Source: Calocera cornea HHB12733 (lineage: Eukaryota > Basidiomycota > Dacrymycetes > Dacrymycetales > Dacrymycetaceae). Taken from it: a stretch of 64,000 nucleotides of DNA. The stretch is taken from the NCBI GenBank assembly GCA_001632435.1, contig KV423998.1, forward strand, positions 67,859 to 131,858, written 5' to 3'. Within the stretch, counting starts at the first letter, position 1. Every line of letters starts with the position of its first letter. The notes beneath the pieces were generated by a model, which searched no databases, was not told the DNA's origin, and was given only the letters and a program-made list of their open reading frames with translations. A program made the position numbers and the translations under genes. This document shows positions 38,742 to 49,104 of the stretch, piece by piece.

Positions 38742-38959
38742 TTTCTTCACCGTTTTGATCTTTGATCAGTGTACGTTTTCGGGTGCTGAGAATCCCGCTT
38801 TAGGCACGGGAGCACATCCACGAGAAGCTCATCAGGGACCACTGATGACATTTATCATCTTGTCAGTGCCCGTGCCCTTATCCCGTTCGATTTCGGGTCA
38901 GGCAACAAAGCACCCCTCAACCGCTTTGAGTTCTACCATTCTTAGCTTAACTCCAAACA
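38742..38959. promoter_or_regulatory. Divergent promoter between DUF6532-like and transposase genes
   Basis: 218 bp between two divergent ATGs. It contains a one-mismatch copy of the element motif, TTCGATTTCGGG (38886-38897). A shared promoter, possibly autoregulated by a protein that binds this motif, is inferred from position only. Confidence 0.5.
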
Positions 38960-41900
38960 ATGTCTACTATCTGCCAGTATTGTGATCGCATGTTGCCAAC
39001 ACAAGCCGGGCTCCGCTCTCACTTAGCTCAATCACCAGCGTGCTACCAGGCTTTCCTTCGAGACGCGCAGAACGACACAGACCCCAAATCGAACACCCAT
39101 CAGAACGACACAGACCCCAAATCAAACACCCATCCGAGCTGTGAAGACAACCAGGAGATGCTACTGGAGCGGTCTCTGAATCTCGACCACGACATTGCGT
39201 TTGACAATCCTCCGATCTCGCCACACTCTGTGCATGCTTATGCGCCAGAGCCGCCCCCTAATCACAGCGGAATCGACAGCCGGCGCACAGACAGTAACAT
39301 GGGCAATGCGCCAAAGCAACGCTTTAGTGAGGTGTTCCCTCGTGATGCCGGAAGCGTCTACGGAAAGTCGCCTGCGCCTATGGCCGAAATGTGTTGCTAT
39401 CTCTTGGAGAGCCACGGTTCGATACATGGCATCTTCCAGACTGAGGCGGAATGGGATCTGGCGTGGAACCTTCATCGCAGTGGCCTTTCCAATAGATGGA
39501 TCAACAGCTTCCTCAAGTCACCATTGGTAAGCTGAAGTGGGTGGATCCGGACCATCTCGGCTGATTTCACACTCTTCAGCTCCGCCATAGGCCGGGTCCA
39601 ACGTTCACCAATGCGGTACAGCTCAAGCGCCTGCTTGATGAGCACCTGCCTCCGGCTCCTCGTTTCCAGCTCACGCAAATGGAGGTCGAAGGTGCCTTGG
39701 GTATGGCTTCGGAGACTCTGGAGCTGTGGGGACGAGATCCTCTAGAGTGCATTCGCGAGCTGCTGGGTGATCCCCTTTTCAACGGGTACATTGACTATGC
39801 TCCTCGTCGGGACTATGTTGATGAATCCCACACCGAACGCCTATACTCGGAGTATGCCACAGGAGACCATATGTGGAATACACAGGCAAGTCATGTTGGA
39901 TGTTGAAATGTGCGGCAATGTACTCATCTTCCGCTCCTCTCATAGGCACAGTTGCCCGATGGATCCACACTAGCGGCCGTCATTCTTGCATCAGACAAGA
40001 CACAACTGTCCATGTTCCGAGGCGATAAGAGTGCCTGGCCCGTGTATCTCTCCCTCGCCAATATCCACAAAGAAGTCCGTCGCAAGCCGTCAGAGCGCGC
40101 CATGGTACTCCTTGGCTATCTCCCTACCAGCAAGCTTCAACTGGGTCTAAGCGATGCCGAAAGAGCGATTCGTCAACATGAAGTCTTTCATCACTGCATA
40201 TCCACCCTTCTGCATCCAATGCACCAAGCAACAAAAGACGGTGTTATCATGGTCTGTGGTGATGGGATGGAGCGTCGTATCCATCCAGTTCTTGTCTCTT
40301 ACATTGCCGACCATCCCGAGCAATGCATGATTGTGACCTGCCGACAAAATCGTTGTCCCAGGTGCACCATCAAGCCTGTAGAACGCGGTGCTCCTATTGT
40401 AGGATCGACACGCGATCCTACAACGATCCTCCAGGTCGGCGTCAACAGCCCAGACGAACGATCCTTTTGAAGACAAATGAAGTTGCTCGGACTTCTACCG
40501 ATCGCTCATCCTTTCTGGTCCGAACTGCATGTCTCCGACATATTTGAAGCCATGACACCGGATCTTCTGCACGAGCTCCACAAAGGCCTATTCAAAGACC
40601 ACCTTGTTAAGTGGACAATGGACGTTCTGGATGTGCAGCGTTTGGATGAGCGATATAAGTCGCTTAGTGCCCATCATGGTCTTCTTGCCTTCCCTCATGG
40701 AATCTCGAAAGTCGAGCAATGGACAGGAACAGAATACCGGAATATGGAGAAGACTTTCTGTGCTGCAATAGCTGGCTTGGTTCCGTCTGCAGTTCAAAGG
40801 GCTGCTCGTGCATTGATCGACTTCATTTATCTCTCCCAGTATCCTCAGCACTCCAATGGGACACTTTCGCTTCTCAATGCATCATGGCAAGAGTTTCATT
40901 CGTTGAAGGCGGTGTTTCGTGATCTGCCCTCCTGTCATGGGTTCGACTTCCCCAAGATGCACAAGGCAAACCACAACTCCGATGCGATAAGGTCTCGAGG
41001 TACACTGGACGGCTATAGTACCGAGCTTCCGGAGCACCTACACAAGACCGAAGCAAAGCAAATCTACAGAGCGGGCAATAAAAAGGATCCCTTTCGACAT
41101 ATGTCCAAAGTGCTGCGACGAGATGCAGCTGTTGAGAAGTTTTGCCGCTACTTGCATTGGCTTCAGAGCTTCGGTGACGTGGACTGGGCCTCATCCACGT
41201 CACTGCTCTTCGAAGAAACATCGGTTCGATTTGAGGTCGCCAAAGGAGAGGATGACGCGTGGGGGAACCCGCTGCCAAGTCTCGTGGCACAACAGCGACG
41301 GGTCGCATTGCGTTGCCCACCGGCGGAGAAGACAGAGCATCGACTCCCCCGGGCTGCCAAATATCCTCGTTGGACAGTCCAGCAGGTTCAAAACAAGTTC
41401 GATGCTCGCGGATTGCTCTCGGCGCTCAGAGCTTTTATCGCAACCAACTACGCGGACTGCCAGTGGACTCCTGGCTTACAAGATCGTATTTCCGCGCACG
41501 AAAAGGTGCGCTTGGTTCTGCCTCCTCTCGCTGGGGAGCGAGAAGTATGGCGCCTCACGGCCCACTGTCGCCCACCCCAAATCGAAACGACTCTCCGAGG
41601 AGACAGCAAACCCAAGCGGTTTGATACTGTCCTTATTCCTACTAGAGAGTCGAGGGGTAGAACCCCCCTTCATGGTGAGCCACTATACACATCGGAGAAT
41701 GAGAGCTCATGCTTTGGCTTGATCAGGGCATTCAATCGCACTTCTGCGCATGGTCTTTCAGCTTGCACGTCAGCCGGGCTTGCCCGATCTCCAACTGGCA
41801 TATGTGGAGTGGTACACCGATCCCGTGCCGTCCTCCCAGGCGGGCCGGATGTTGCAAGTCATGCGAATGAGGGATGAGAAGGGGCTTGCCCGAGGTGAAG

Positions 41901-42061
41901 TAGTGCACGTCCAGAGCATTGCCCGAACCTGTCATCTTGTCGCCCTTTCGGATCGAACACAGGGCGACGGAGACGCCCCTGTCACTCGGGTAGTCACCCA
42001 AGAGAAGTACTGGGTAAATCCCCACATAGACCTTCATTTCTTCGCTACTTACATCATGTGA
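38960..42061 (+). CDS. Plavaka-type transposase, with one in-frame stop
   Basis: The N-terminus has a C2H2-like finger (CQYCDRMLPTQAGLRSHLAQ). The transposase core then reads LPDGSTLAAVILASDKTQLS, FRGDKSAWPVYLSLANIHKE, MVCGDGMERRIHPVLVSYIA, DHPEQCMIVTCRQNRCPRC, FEAMTPDLLHELHKGLFKDH and STELPEHLHKTEAKQIYRAG. These are the family blocks of Plavaka transposases, the first two with the Asp and the last with the Glu that I take as the DDE set. Introns: about 39529-39580, 39886-39944 (a GC-AG intron, CAG|GCAAGT) and 41673-41723. The C-terminal block is RMVFQLARQPGLPDLQLAYV...EKYWVNPHIDLHFFA. A TGA at 40468-40470 stops the frame between RSF and RQMKLLGL while the same frame continues for over 400 codons. 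No standard intron removes it, so this copy probably lacks a full-length enzyme. Confidence 0.85.
40468..40470 (+). other. Premature in-frame TGA in the transposase
   Basis: Both sides are in the same frame and both are clearly transposase. The only nearby GT..AG pair spans 38 nt and would shift frame. A recent nonsense mutation is the simplest reading. Confidence 0.75.
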
Positions 42062-42106
42062 GCTATGCTACTATTGTGCCCTCTACAGTGTGATCAGGGC
42101 AGCCGC

Positions 42107-42682
42107 CTAGAAAGTACAGTATTGGGAACGGTATACTCCTCCCAGCTTGTGCTCAAAAGCCACGTTACGATGGAGTCCGCCGACATAATTCCCCTCGGCC
42201 TCCAGAGCATTGACATCAACGCAGTTGATGACGCCAGCAGCCATAAGCACGCGAATGGCACGGCGAAACCATAGACGACACGTAAAGTTGGCGGGGAGAT
42301 CGTTGGGATGGGTCTGCATCGGGATGGTGGACAGGTATGCATCGAGCGTAGCTGGCATTCGACTTGAGGTCAGCGAAGGACAGAGTTGATCTCATGTACT
42401 GAGAACTTGAATGTACGCACTGTGGGGAATGTATGGGCCGATCTGAACCGCGGCGAGCGCCGAGAACGATGAGATGGGACTGAAGTTCCTCATCTCATAC
42501 ATCCATCCAGCCATTCCGGGGAGTTGATTAACCACATGGAACGCCCAACGCGCAGTGGAACCATCGTCGGTCGTAATCATCCAATGAAAGCCGTCACTGC
42601 GCCAGGTGAGAACCATGTAAGTGCCGGCAACGTAGTTGGTGGGATCGACGGGCATGGATGATCCGGTATCGAATGATGTCAA
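42107..42682 (-). CDS. Small unknown protein, agaricomycete-type, two exons
   Basis: The first exon begins MTSFDTGSSMPVDPTNYVAG (42682; an in-frame Met at 42655 is an alternative) and continues TYMVLTWRSDGFHWMITTDD. The second carries FTCRLWFRRAIRVLMAAGVI and NCVDVNALEAEGNYVGG. The pairing GTYxVLxWRxxGxHW...FTCRxWFxxAxRxLxxxGxIxCxDVxALEAE is one I recall from a family of small hypothetical proteins in agaricomycetes; no function is known to me. The intron between the exons (about 42358-42420) has an acceptor CTCAAG, but no ordinary donor gives matching phase, so the gene may be slightly damaged. It is convergent with the transposase, whose stop is 45 bp away. Confidence 0.5.
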
Positions 42683-43111
42683 GGGCTGTTATGATCGAAG
42701 TGACGAGCAATGGCCAGGACGGGATCGGCAATCGGGCTTGAGGCTGATAACGTGGAGTGTGGGCGGTACAAAGATATAACGAGTGGGTGCGCGAAGCCGC
42801 TGAATGTAGACAGTGTCTAGGAGAAAACAACGCCCGGATTCTCGCGGAGGACAATACAAATGAGGAAGGGATTCCCAATTGGGAATCCCTGCCGCTCGGG
42901 TAGGCTGCCCGAGACCCGAATAGACTAGAGGAGCACGCGGACCCGTGCTGGACGCGTCACAAGCTCGCTGGCCGGATGTTTCATATAAACAACAGTCCCT
43001 ACCGTCGTAGGTGACTGCAGCCCTTTCTGACAGTGACCACCATCGTACGTGTTACAATTCGTTGTATGACAACCCACTAACGCAATAGCTTTCAGACCAA
43101 TACTGCTATCA
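42683..43111. other. Intergenic within element, with palindrome
   Basis: The region is between the divergent starts of the small unknown gene and the APH-like gene. No coding signal. It contains a perfect 22-bp palindrome and a short hairpin, listed next. Confidence 0.4.
42868..42913. repeat. 22-bp perfect palindrome plus adjacent hairpin
   Basis: GGGATTCCCAATTGGGAATC followed by CC (42868-42889) is a perfect palindrome. Six bases later CTCGGG-TAGGCTG-CCCGAG (42895-42913) can form a 6-bp stem. Could be an operator, a recombination scar or the edge of a nested insertion. Confidence 0.7.
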
Positions 43112-44063
43112 ATGCCGTCTCATCCGCAGAACATCTCCATGTTGTGGACCCTTTGGTTGGCTCTGCCGCAGGCTCTCCGAGGGTGGCTTTTGGCGTACAC
43201 GCTCCTTCTGTACAGCATCCTATGCAAGCCTCGGTGGTTCCTTCAACATCGGAAGATCCCGGCCTTGCCTAGAGTCATCAAGATGCACGGCGGCATCTTG
43301 GTGAAGAGCACAACCCACCGAGAGTGCGAGGCGACAGCATACATCAGTTCGATCAACGGTCTGAATCTCCCCGTCCCACGCGTAGTCGATATCGTCACCA
43401 TACCACGGAGTATCCGACCCTATTTCATCTGCAGCAGCATCGGAGATGACGAGGGAAGTGTACTCCTGCTAATGACCAGTCTTCCGGGCAAGCCTCTCGG
43501 GAGCGCACTCAATGACTTCTCCGAGCTACAGCTGCAACGCCTGACGAAACAGCTCCGCGGGTTTTTCGGCTCGATCAGGGATGTCCTCCCCACAAGTAAC
43601 ATGGTGTGCGGTATTGGAGGGCGAGGATGTGCTTCCTACATCATGTCTCTGGACACCTTTGGCCCATTCGAGTCGGTTGCTGCCTTCAATGACTGGATGG
43701 CTCTTCGTGCCCAGTCCCGTTACGGCCTCGAACGCGCTGCTTCGCTCCCCAAGAGAATCGACGCTGCAGAGACGCGCTTCGCGCATGGAGACCTAACCCC
43801 ATTCAACATCCTGGTGGATGAAGACGGGAATGTTACCGGCGTGATTGACTGGGAGGCCGCCGGATGGATGCCACGACACTGGGACCCTGCCTTGGTGAGC
43901 TAGACTATCAGCAAGCTCTCAACCGCGCAACTGACAGAGTCTCTAGGCACTGTGCGTGTATGGGCACTCAACCAAGTGGGCCACAGTTATTCATAGCGTG
44001 TTTTCCGACGTGGAGAATGACATGGCGATTGAAGATCAGTGGAGGGGTTGTTGGGGAATGTGA
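43112..44063 (+). CDS. APH-fold kinase-like protein, cargo gene
   Basis: Start MPSHPQNISMLWTLWLALPQ (43112) with a hydrophobic N-terminal stretch (about residues 10-35). The ATP-lobe has GGILVKSTTHRECEATAYI, with the Lys and the Glu expected in aminoglycoside-phosphotransferase folds. Hinge-like LLLMTSLPGKPLGSAL follows. The catalytic loop is RFAHGDLTPFNILVDEDGN (His-x-Asp...Asn) and the metal-binding motif is VIDWEAAG, both intact, near residues 227-255. A 49-nt intron (43895-43943) leads to a last exon ending DQWRGCWGM. APH-fold proteins in basidiomycetes are numerous and their substrates unknown; this need not relate to antibiotics. The gene has no evident role in transposition and looks like cargo. 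It is bordered by the palindrome at 42.9 kb and the repeat array at 44.1 kb. Confidence 0.75.
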
Positions 44064-44134
44064 GGCGGCGAGATTCGGCTTGCAATCACTGTAACTAGCT
44101 TGTTAGGAACAGTAGCTTGAATGAGTTATCATAT

Positions 44135-44384
44135 TCCATCAAACTGACCTCCTTCGATTTGGGGTTGTGCAGAGCAAGCCTGCCGCCAGTGTGGGCGACC
44201 TCTAATCGAACACAATCTCATGTTCCACCAACCTGACCTCCTTCGATTTGGGGTTGTGCAAAGCAAGCCTGCCGCCAGTGTGGGCGACCTCTAATCGAAC
44301 ATGATGTCTGTGTCGCGCCGCTCTACAATCTGCTGCTGTAGTGACTCAGCCGTGATAAGCCCGCTCTGTGTGTTCGATTTGGGG
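44135..44384 (+). repeat. Internal array of TTCGATTTGGGG with 89-bp tandem unit
   Basis: Two units (44135-44212 and 44224-44301), offset by 89 bp and nearly identical, each carry TTCGATTTGGGG at one end and an inverted relic CTAATCGAAC at the other. A third exact motif is at 44373. All have the same orientation as the left-end array. Confidence 0.85.
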
Positions 44385-44450
44385 GTCATACGCGTGCCAT
44401 TCATAGACGGAGGGGAAACATGGGCGCTGAGGGCGATGATCCTACATTGA

Positions 44451-47400
44451 CTAATCTTCTGCATCTGCGTCCTCGTCTACCCTCTTCCGCTTCTTCCCCT
44501 TATTTGCCTGCTGAGCTGGTTGTTCTGCCTCGAGCCTTCTCTTGGCGGCCTTCTTCTTCTTCTTCTCCTCTGACTCCAACTTGGCCATATCGAGCCAGTA
44601 TTCATCTCGCAGCTCTTCCCACACTTCCGGAGGCTCTTGATCTTCGCTGGCTTTGCCATTGTACCACGTGTTGTCTAATGCTTCACCGATCTCATGCCCT
44701 GTGATGACACCCTTTTTAGGACGCTTGTGCCGCCAATCTTTGCTTGAGACTGTAATGTTTAGATCAGCCGGCGGTACAACAGATGTGTGCATGGAACCAC
44801 AATCGACTTACTGTTTTTGATGCGAGCCCCCGGAAGGCGCATCAGACACTTCTGGTTGCTATCTTGACATTCGACGCAAGCGGCACCATCTGCGCCGTAG
44901 CAACACCTGTGGATGCCTTGGCGGGGAACAGCTTCACGATTTCGGCATCGGTAGCACATAAAAGGCCCAAATAATGTCTGGTCAACATGGTGAGATACTA
45001 TCGCGGGATCGCCAAAAAAAGCCTTACCCAGAACGGATGGTTCAACACCTTGTCGATGAGGACTGAGCCTGCTTGACGACACTCATCGATAGGCGGGATG
45101 TAATCGACTTCGAGGTTGGGAGGCGGGGCACGGAGTGTCTCTGGATTCATGTTGCCCACTGGTGTTCGACGAGATTTGCGGCCACCTCGGTGACGTTCGT
45201 GTACTTTTTGGAGTTGTTTGTCGTGATGCACCAAGATGTGCGCCGTGTGTAAGAGAATGCCTTCCCACACCTCTTCAGCCGTGGTTTTCCGTCCACCCGC
45301 CTGGGGATCTGCCAGATCCTCATCGTTGAAAGGGTCAGCCGGTCGCTGGACGTTTGCCACGACATACTTGAGCTCCGTCAGGAGAGCTTCTGGCAAGCCA
45401 AGCATGGGAATGGGCCAGTCTTCAATATCGTTTTCCAAGTGCCATTTTGTGGCATACGACATGACATCGAGAATGAAGGCTGCAAAGAAATGGGTAGGCG
45501 GCGAGTCGTAAAGATTGCGGTGGTTGAGAGTATCTGCCTGGAAGAGACAGGTCAGATTTGTCAATGAAACGTAGGGCAAGGGTGCGTACCAGATGGAATC
45601 TAGTGTTGGTCATCCACGCCGAGACCCGCGGTAATCCGGCGCTATGGAATTTGGGCCGGGGGCGAAGGAGAGATTTGAGCCGTCGGATGAACTTGGTGGA
45701 GTAGAGGTCGACAGTATAACGCTGAGCAGGTGATCCCTCCTCCCCATTCTCCACTTTTCGAAGCAACTCGAGGATGCACCAGGTTTTGCCGAAAACGACG
45801 TTGACCTCGTTGATATAATCGATCTTGACTGCCACATCGTACTCTAGTTTCCATGTCCATAGGTTGATTAAGTTGGAAGCGAGGGGTCCCCGCATTTGAA
45901 GCCACGCGACAGATCGACCAATGGAGATAAGGCGAAAGTAAGTGGACTGAGAGTAGTCAGAAGTCATTCATTCGATTTGGGGACGGCAGGGACGACTCAC
46001 TAGCCATTGGCATCGCGCATCGATAGCAACCAGCGCTTCAACGAGGTTGAGTTCATGTAATGGCGGGAGGGCAGGGCACCTTTCAAGGTCGTCGATGAGT
46101 TCCTGCGCAGCAGTGCAACGGACTATGCGCTGTTCCATGTTCAAGCGTGCAGTGTCTATCAGTGCCTGATATTCTTCCTCCTCGTCTTCGTCGAGCGGTT
46201 CGTGGTTGAGCCGAGTATTGTCCCGACCTTCACCTCCCCCACCTCCCCGTCCGTTGCGTCGTACCCACGCGGCGGCATGCTCCTTGGCCGCGCGAATGAC
46301 AATGTCAATACGTTCGTTGTCGTGAGCGAGGCTGTCGCGATGCCAAGCAGCGAACTGCCTCTGCAGATGGTATTAGAACCACAAAATCTATCAGACGTGC
46401 CATGGCATACCTGCAACGTCATGAGTTTCTTTTCATACTCCTCGAACTGTTCTTCAGTAGCGTTCAGCGTAAGTCCCACTCGGCCTAGATCCAGCAGTCC
46501 AGCTTCCGCGCTCTCGCGCTTTCTGACTTCTCGCATAATGTCCTCGCTATATGTTGTGCTGGCGGAAGTGCCGCTGTTGGGCTTTTCAACATTCGGCGCG
46601 AGCGCTTGCTGAATTTCTTGCAGATGTTCCTGCCAAACACATAAGTCATGAGTAAGAGAGAATGGAGACGGACGCACTTGATGCTCTACGGGGTCATCCT
46701 CTTCTTCGATCTCGTCACCCTCCTCTTCTTGGGCACCCGCAGCACGCGCACCCATTTCTTCTTCTTCGAAGTTGGCTTCAGACAACTCTCCAATGCTGGA
46801 CTCAACTGAACCGAGATCGGAACCCTCCAACAGATTGTCAGAATCATCTTCGTCCTCCTGCAATGAATGATCGTCGTCCATCTCCTCGTCTTCATCTCCA
46901 GGAAGCCACTCGGAATCTGACTCGATCTGTTTCTGCGGGTTGGTGGAAGAGGGGAGCGAGCCTTGCTGACTTGAGAGAGCCGACTCGCGTAGTTCGTGTT
47001 GCGAAGTGTGTTGCGTGGAATTCTGGGCCTGCGATGCTGGGGGGGGGGAACGATCGTCAGCGGCTGGGACGGCAGCCTCCAACGCAAGCGTAATGGCGGG
47101 TGGTACATGTCCAGCAAGGGAGCCTTGGGACTGTGATAAAGCATATGACGGGCCGGTCGATCCCTGAGAAGTCTGATGGGCCGGTGGACTGACGGAAGGT
47201 GCGTGGCGGAAAAGAGGAGGGACTCTTGGATCGGGAGGGCTTTGCAGAAGGACTCGAGCCGTAGTCACCTCCACTGCTTTCTTTCCGCGCCGAACAGCGT
47301 CAACCTTGTCACGCCATCTGAGAAGACGTCGCCTATCGCCTGCAGTCCCGTGAGGGACCGGGCGAGGTGGAGTGTGTTCGAATGCGGGTGACTTGAACAG

Positions 47401-47859
47401 TTGCGAGGGATGTGATATGGAAGATCCCGTGGATGTTGAGGGATGCTTTGGCGTATTGGTTGGAGAAGGACTTGAAGGACTTGAGAGCGAGAGATCGGGG
47501 GGCGGAGGGTTATGGTCGTAGGCAGGGTAGTGTCCTTGACGAAAGTGGGTGATATCAGGAGCGGACAAAGATGTACGGGTGGTCGAGGAAGACGTGGGCT
47601 TGATTAGCCCAGTGACTGCCAACGACGGGTCCAAACCAGCCGGAAAGCGAGCTGGGCCGAACTGGGATATGTCAGGTTCGGTTCCTTGGACTGTTGTGCG
47701 CGTGATAGGGCGACGGAGAGGTGGGTCACTGGGGTCGTCAACCGGCTGCCATTGTTGGAATGGTGCACCTCTCCTCCTTCGATAAGCTTTCTTTGGAGAA
47801 GTGCGGTGGTTCTGGTTGGGAGACGAAGTGCGGCGCTTTTTCTTCGGCGGCGAAGGCAT
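44451..47859 (-). CDS. Long acidic, Cys-rich unknown protein, accessory gene of the element
   Basis: A multi-exon gene of roughly 1,000 residues. Start MPSPPKKKRRTSSPNQNHRT (47859), an NLS-like opening. The first 300 residues are Ser/Pro-rich and disordered. Then comes a strongly acidic block (ESDSEWLPGDEDEEMDDDHS) running to about residue 430. The helical middle includes QFAAWHRDSLAHDNERID, RCTAAQELIDDLERCPALPP and FFAAFILDVMSYATKWHLEN. A Cys cluster follows, in FGPFMCYRCRNREAVPRQGI and HRCCYGADGAACVECQDSNQ, reminiscent of zinc-binding Cys motifs in other agaricomycete hypothetical proteins. The tail is Lys-rich (EKKKKKAAKRRLEAEQPAQQ) and ends EDADAED. One intron (45959-46010) contains an exact copy of the element motif. 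I do not recognise the family. Its features suggest a nuclear, nucleic-acid or chromatin-associated partner, which is inference. Confidence 0.65.
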
Positions 47860-48213
47860 TAAGGAGGATGTGTGCTGGCTGGCGACGGGGAGAGAGGAGA
47901 CACGGTTGATGCGAGCCCTGAGGGGACGCGGCCCCAAATCGAACGAGTATAGTACGCGTCTGCTTCCGCCCCAAGGCTGTTCGATTTGGGGCCGTACTTC
48001 ATCCCTCAAGTTACTAAACAGCTTGCACATCGCGGGTTGGCGTCGGCTCTTTCCTGAACTGTCTCGCTTCCTTCACCGAGCTTACGCACAGCATCTGAAA
48101 CACCTTGCCATCTTCCGTGTATCTCGCTGTAGGGCTCGAAAAGGAATCGTGTGATCGACTCGCTTCCTGGGCATCGGTGCCGTTCCTACTTCACTTGAAG
48201 ATCGGCCAGCAAC
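47860..48213. promoter_or_regulatory. Divergent promoter with inverted pair of element motifs
   Basis: 354 bp between two divergent starts. Exact motif copies face each other: CCCCAAATCGAA at 47932-47943 and TTCGATTTGGGG at 47980-47991, centres 48 bp apart. Such an inverted pair suits a dimeric DNA-binding protein; this is inferred from layout. Confidence 0.55.
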
Positions 48214-49104
48214 ATGTCTAATCGCTATCCGTGGATTCTACCCCATATGGTGGAGCAGTCTGCTCCACTGACGTACACTGCGATCGTCCTCGATACCGAC
48301 CCGGTTCATCCATCTGTCATTCCTGCGGTCGCAACGTCTACCCGGTACCCCTTTGCCCCACTCTCGTACTTCGAAATCGACGAGGAACGAAACAGTCTGC
48401 TAGGTCAACGGTGGACGCACCTGAAATGGCTTCTCGAGCAGTCTAAAGTCCAGCTGAAACAGGCGAATGAGAAAGGGCGCCTTCGCATGGAGCTGAACTG
48501 GCTGGCCGAGATTCGCCTAGTCCCTGACGAGCTGCTGGATGGTATGGTTGAGGGAGCATCGCAAGAGCGCCTCGAGGCACTATCCGATCATATGGCCATG
48601 AAGGAGAACATTACCGAGATCCTGGAAGTGCTGCGCATCAAGCGCCACCAGCGCATTGAGATCGACTATCGCAATGGCATCCCACCTATCAATGCTCTCT
48701 CGACCACCATCCTGCACGCAGTCATGAGAGACATAGACGCCAACCTTGCGACAATTCGTGTTCTGGTCGATAGATACCAGCCGAATGGCATGGTGATACT
48801 CAACGGCATGCAAGTGAGCGATTTGGTGCAATGGAGGGAAATCAGGCAGAGGTCTCCGCATGCGCAGCAGAAGATTCGACACTACATCACGCAGAAGCAA
48901 GGGGCGTTCATTACAAGACGTGGACTGGACGTTCTGAAGTATGACCGGAGGCTGCTAAATGAGGAACTTGCTTCGTGGAGCCGCGCTAAATCGGGTCTAG
49001 CGACTGCTTGCGGGAGTTTCCATCTGGACGATCCCAGTTCGACTGAGTCTGGCGAGGACAGCGAGGCGGAAGGGAGTATGATGGAGGAGGACGGCAGTCA
49101 GTGA
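48214..49104 (+). CDS. Unknown 296-residue protein, accessory gene of the element
   Basis: A single-exon frame from MSNRYPWILPHMVEQSAPLT (48214). The N-terminal quarter is Pro/Thr-rich; the rest is predicted by composition to be mostly helical, with charged helices such as RWTHLKWLLEQSKVQLKQAN and LSDHMAMKENITEILEVLRI, and a basic stretch LRIKRHQRIEIDYRNG. The C-terminus is acidic (STESGEDSEAEGSMMEEDGS). No membrane span, signal peptide or known motif is seen, and I do not recognise the family. It pairs divergently with the long acidic protein gene, mirroring the divergent transposase pair in the left half of the element. Full-length, undisrupted coding suggests it is, or recently was, under selection. 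Confidence 0.65.
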   Translation: MSNRYPWILPHMVEQSAPLTYTAIVLDTDPVHPSVIPAVATSTRYPFAPLSYFEIDEERNSLLGQRWTHLKWLLEQSKVQLKQANEKGRLRMELNWLAEIRLVPDELLDGMVEGASQERLEALSDHMAMKENITEILEVLRIKRHQRIEIDYRNGIPPINALSTTILHAVMRDIDANLATIRVLVDRYQPNGMVILNGMQVSDLVQWREIRQRSPHAQQKIRHYITQKQGAFITRRGLDVLKYDRRLLNEELASWSRAKSGLATACGSFHLDDPSSTESGEDSEAEGSMMEEDGSQ

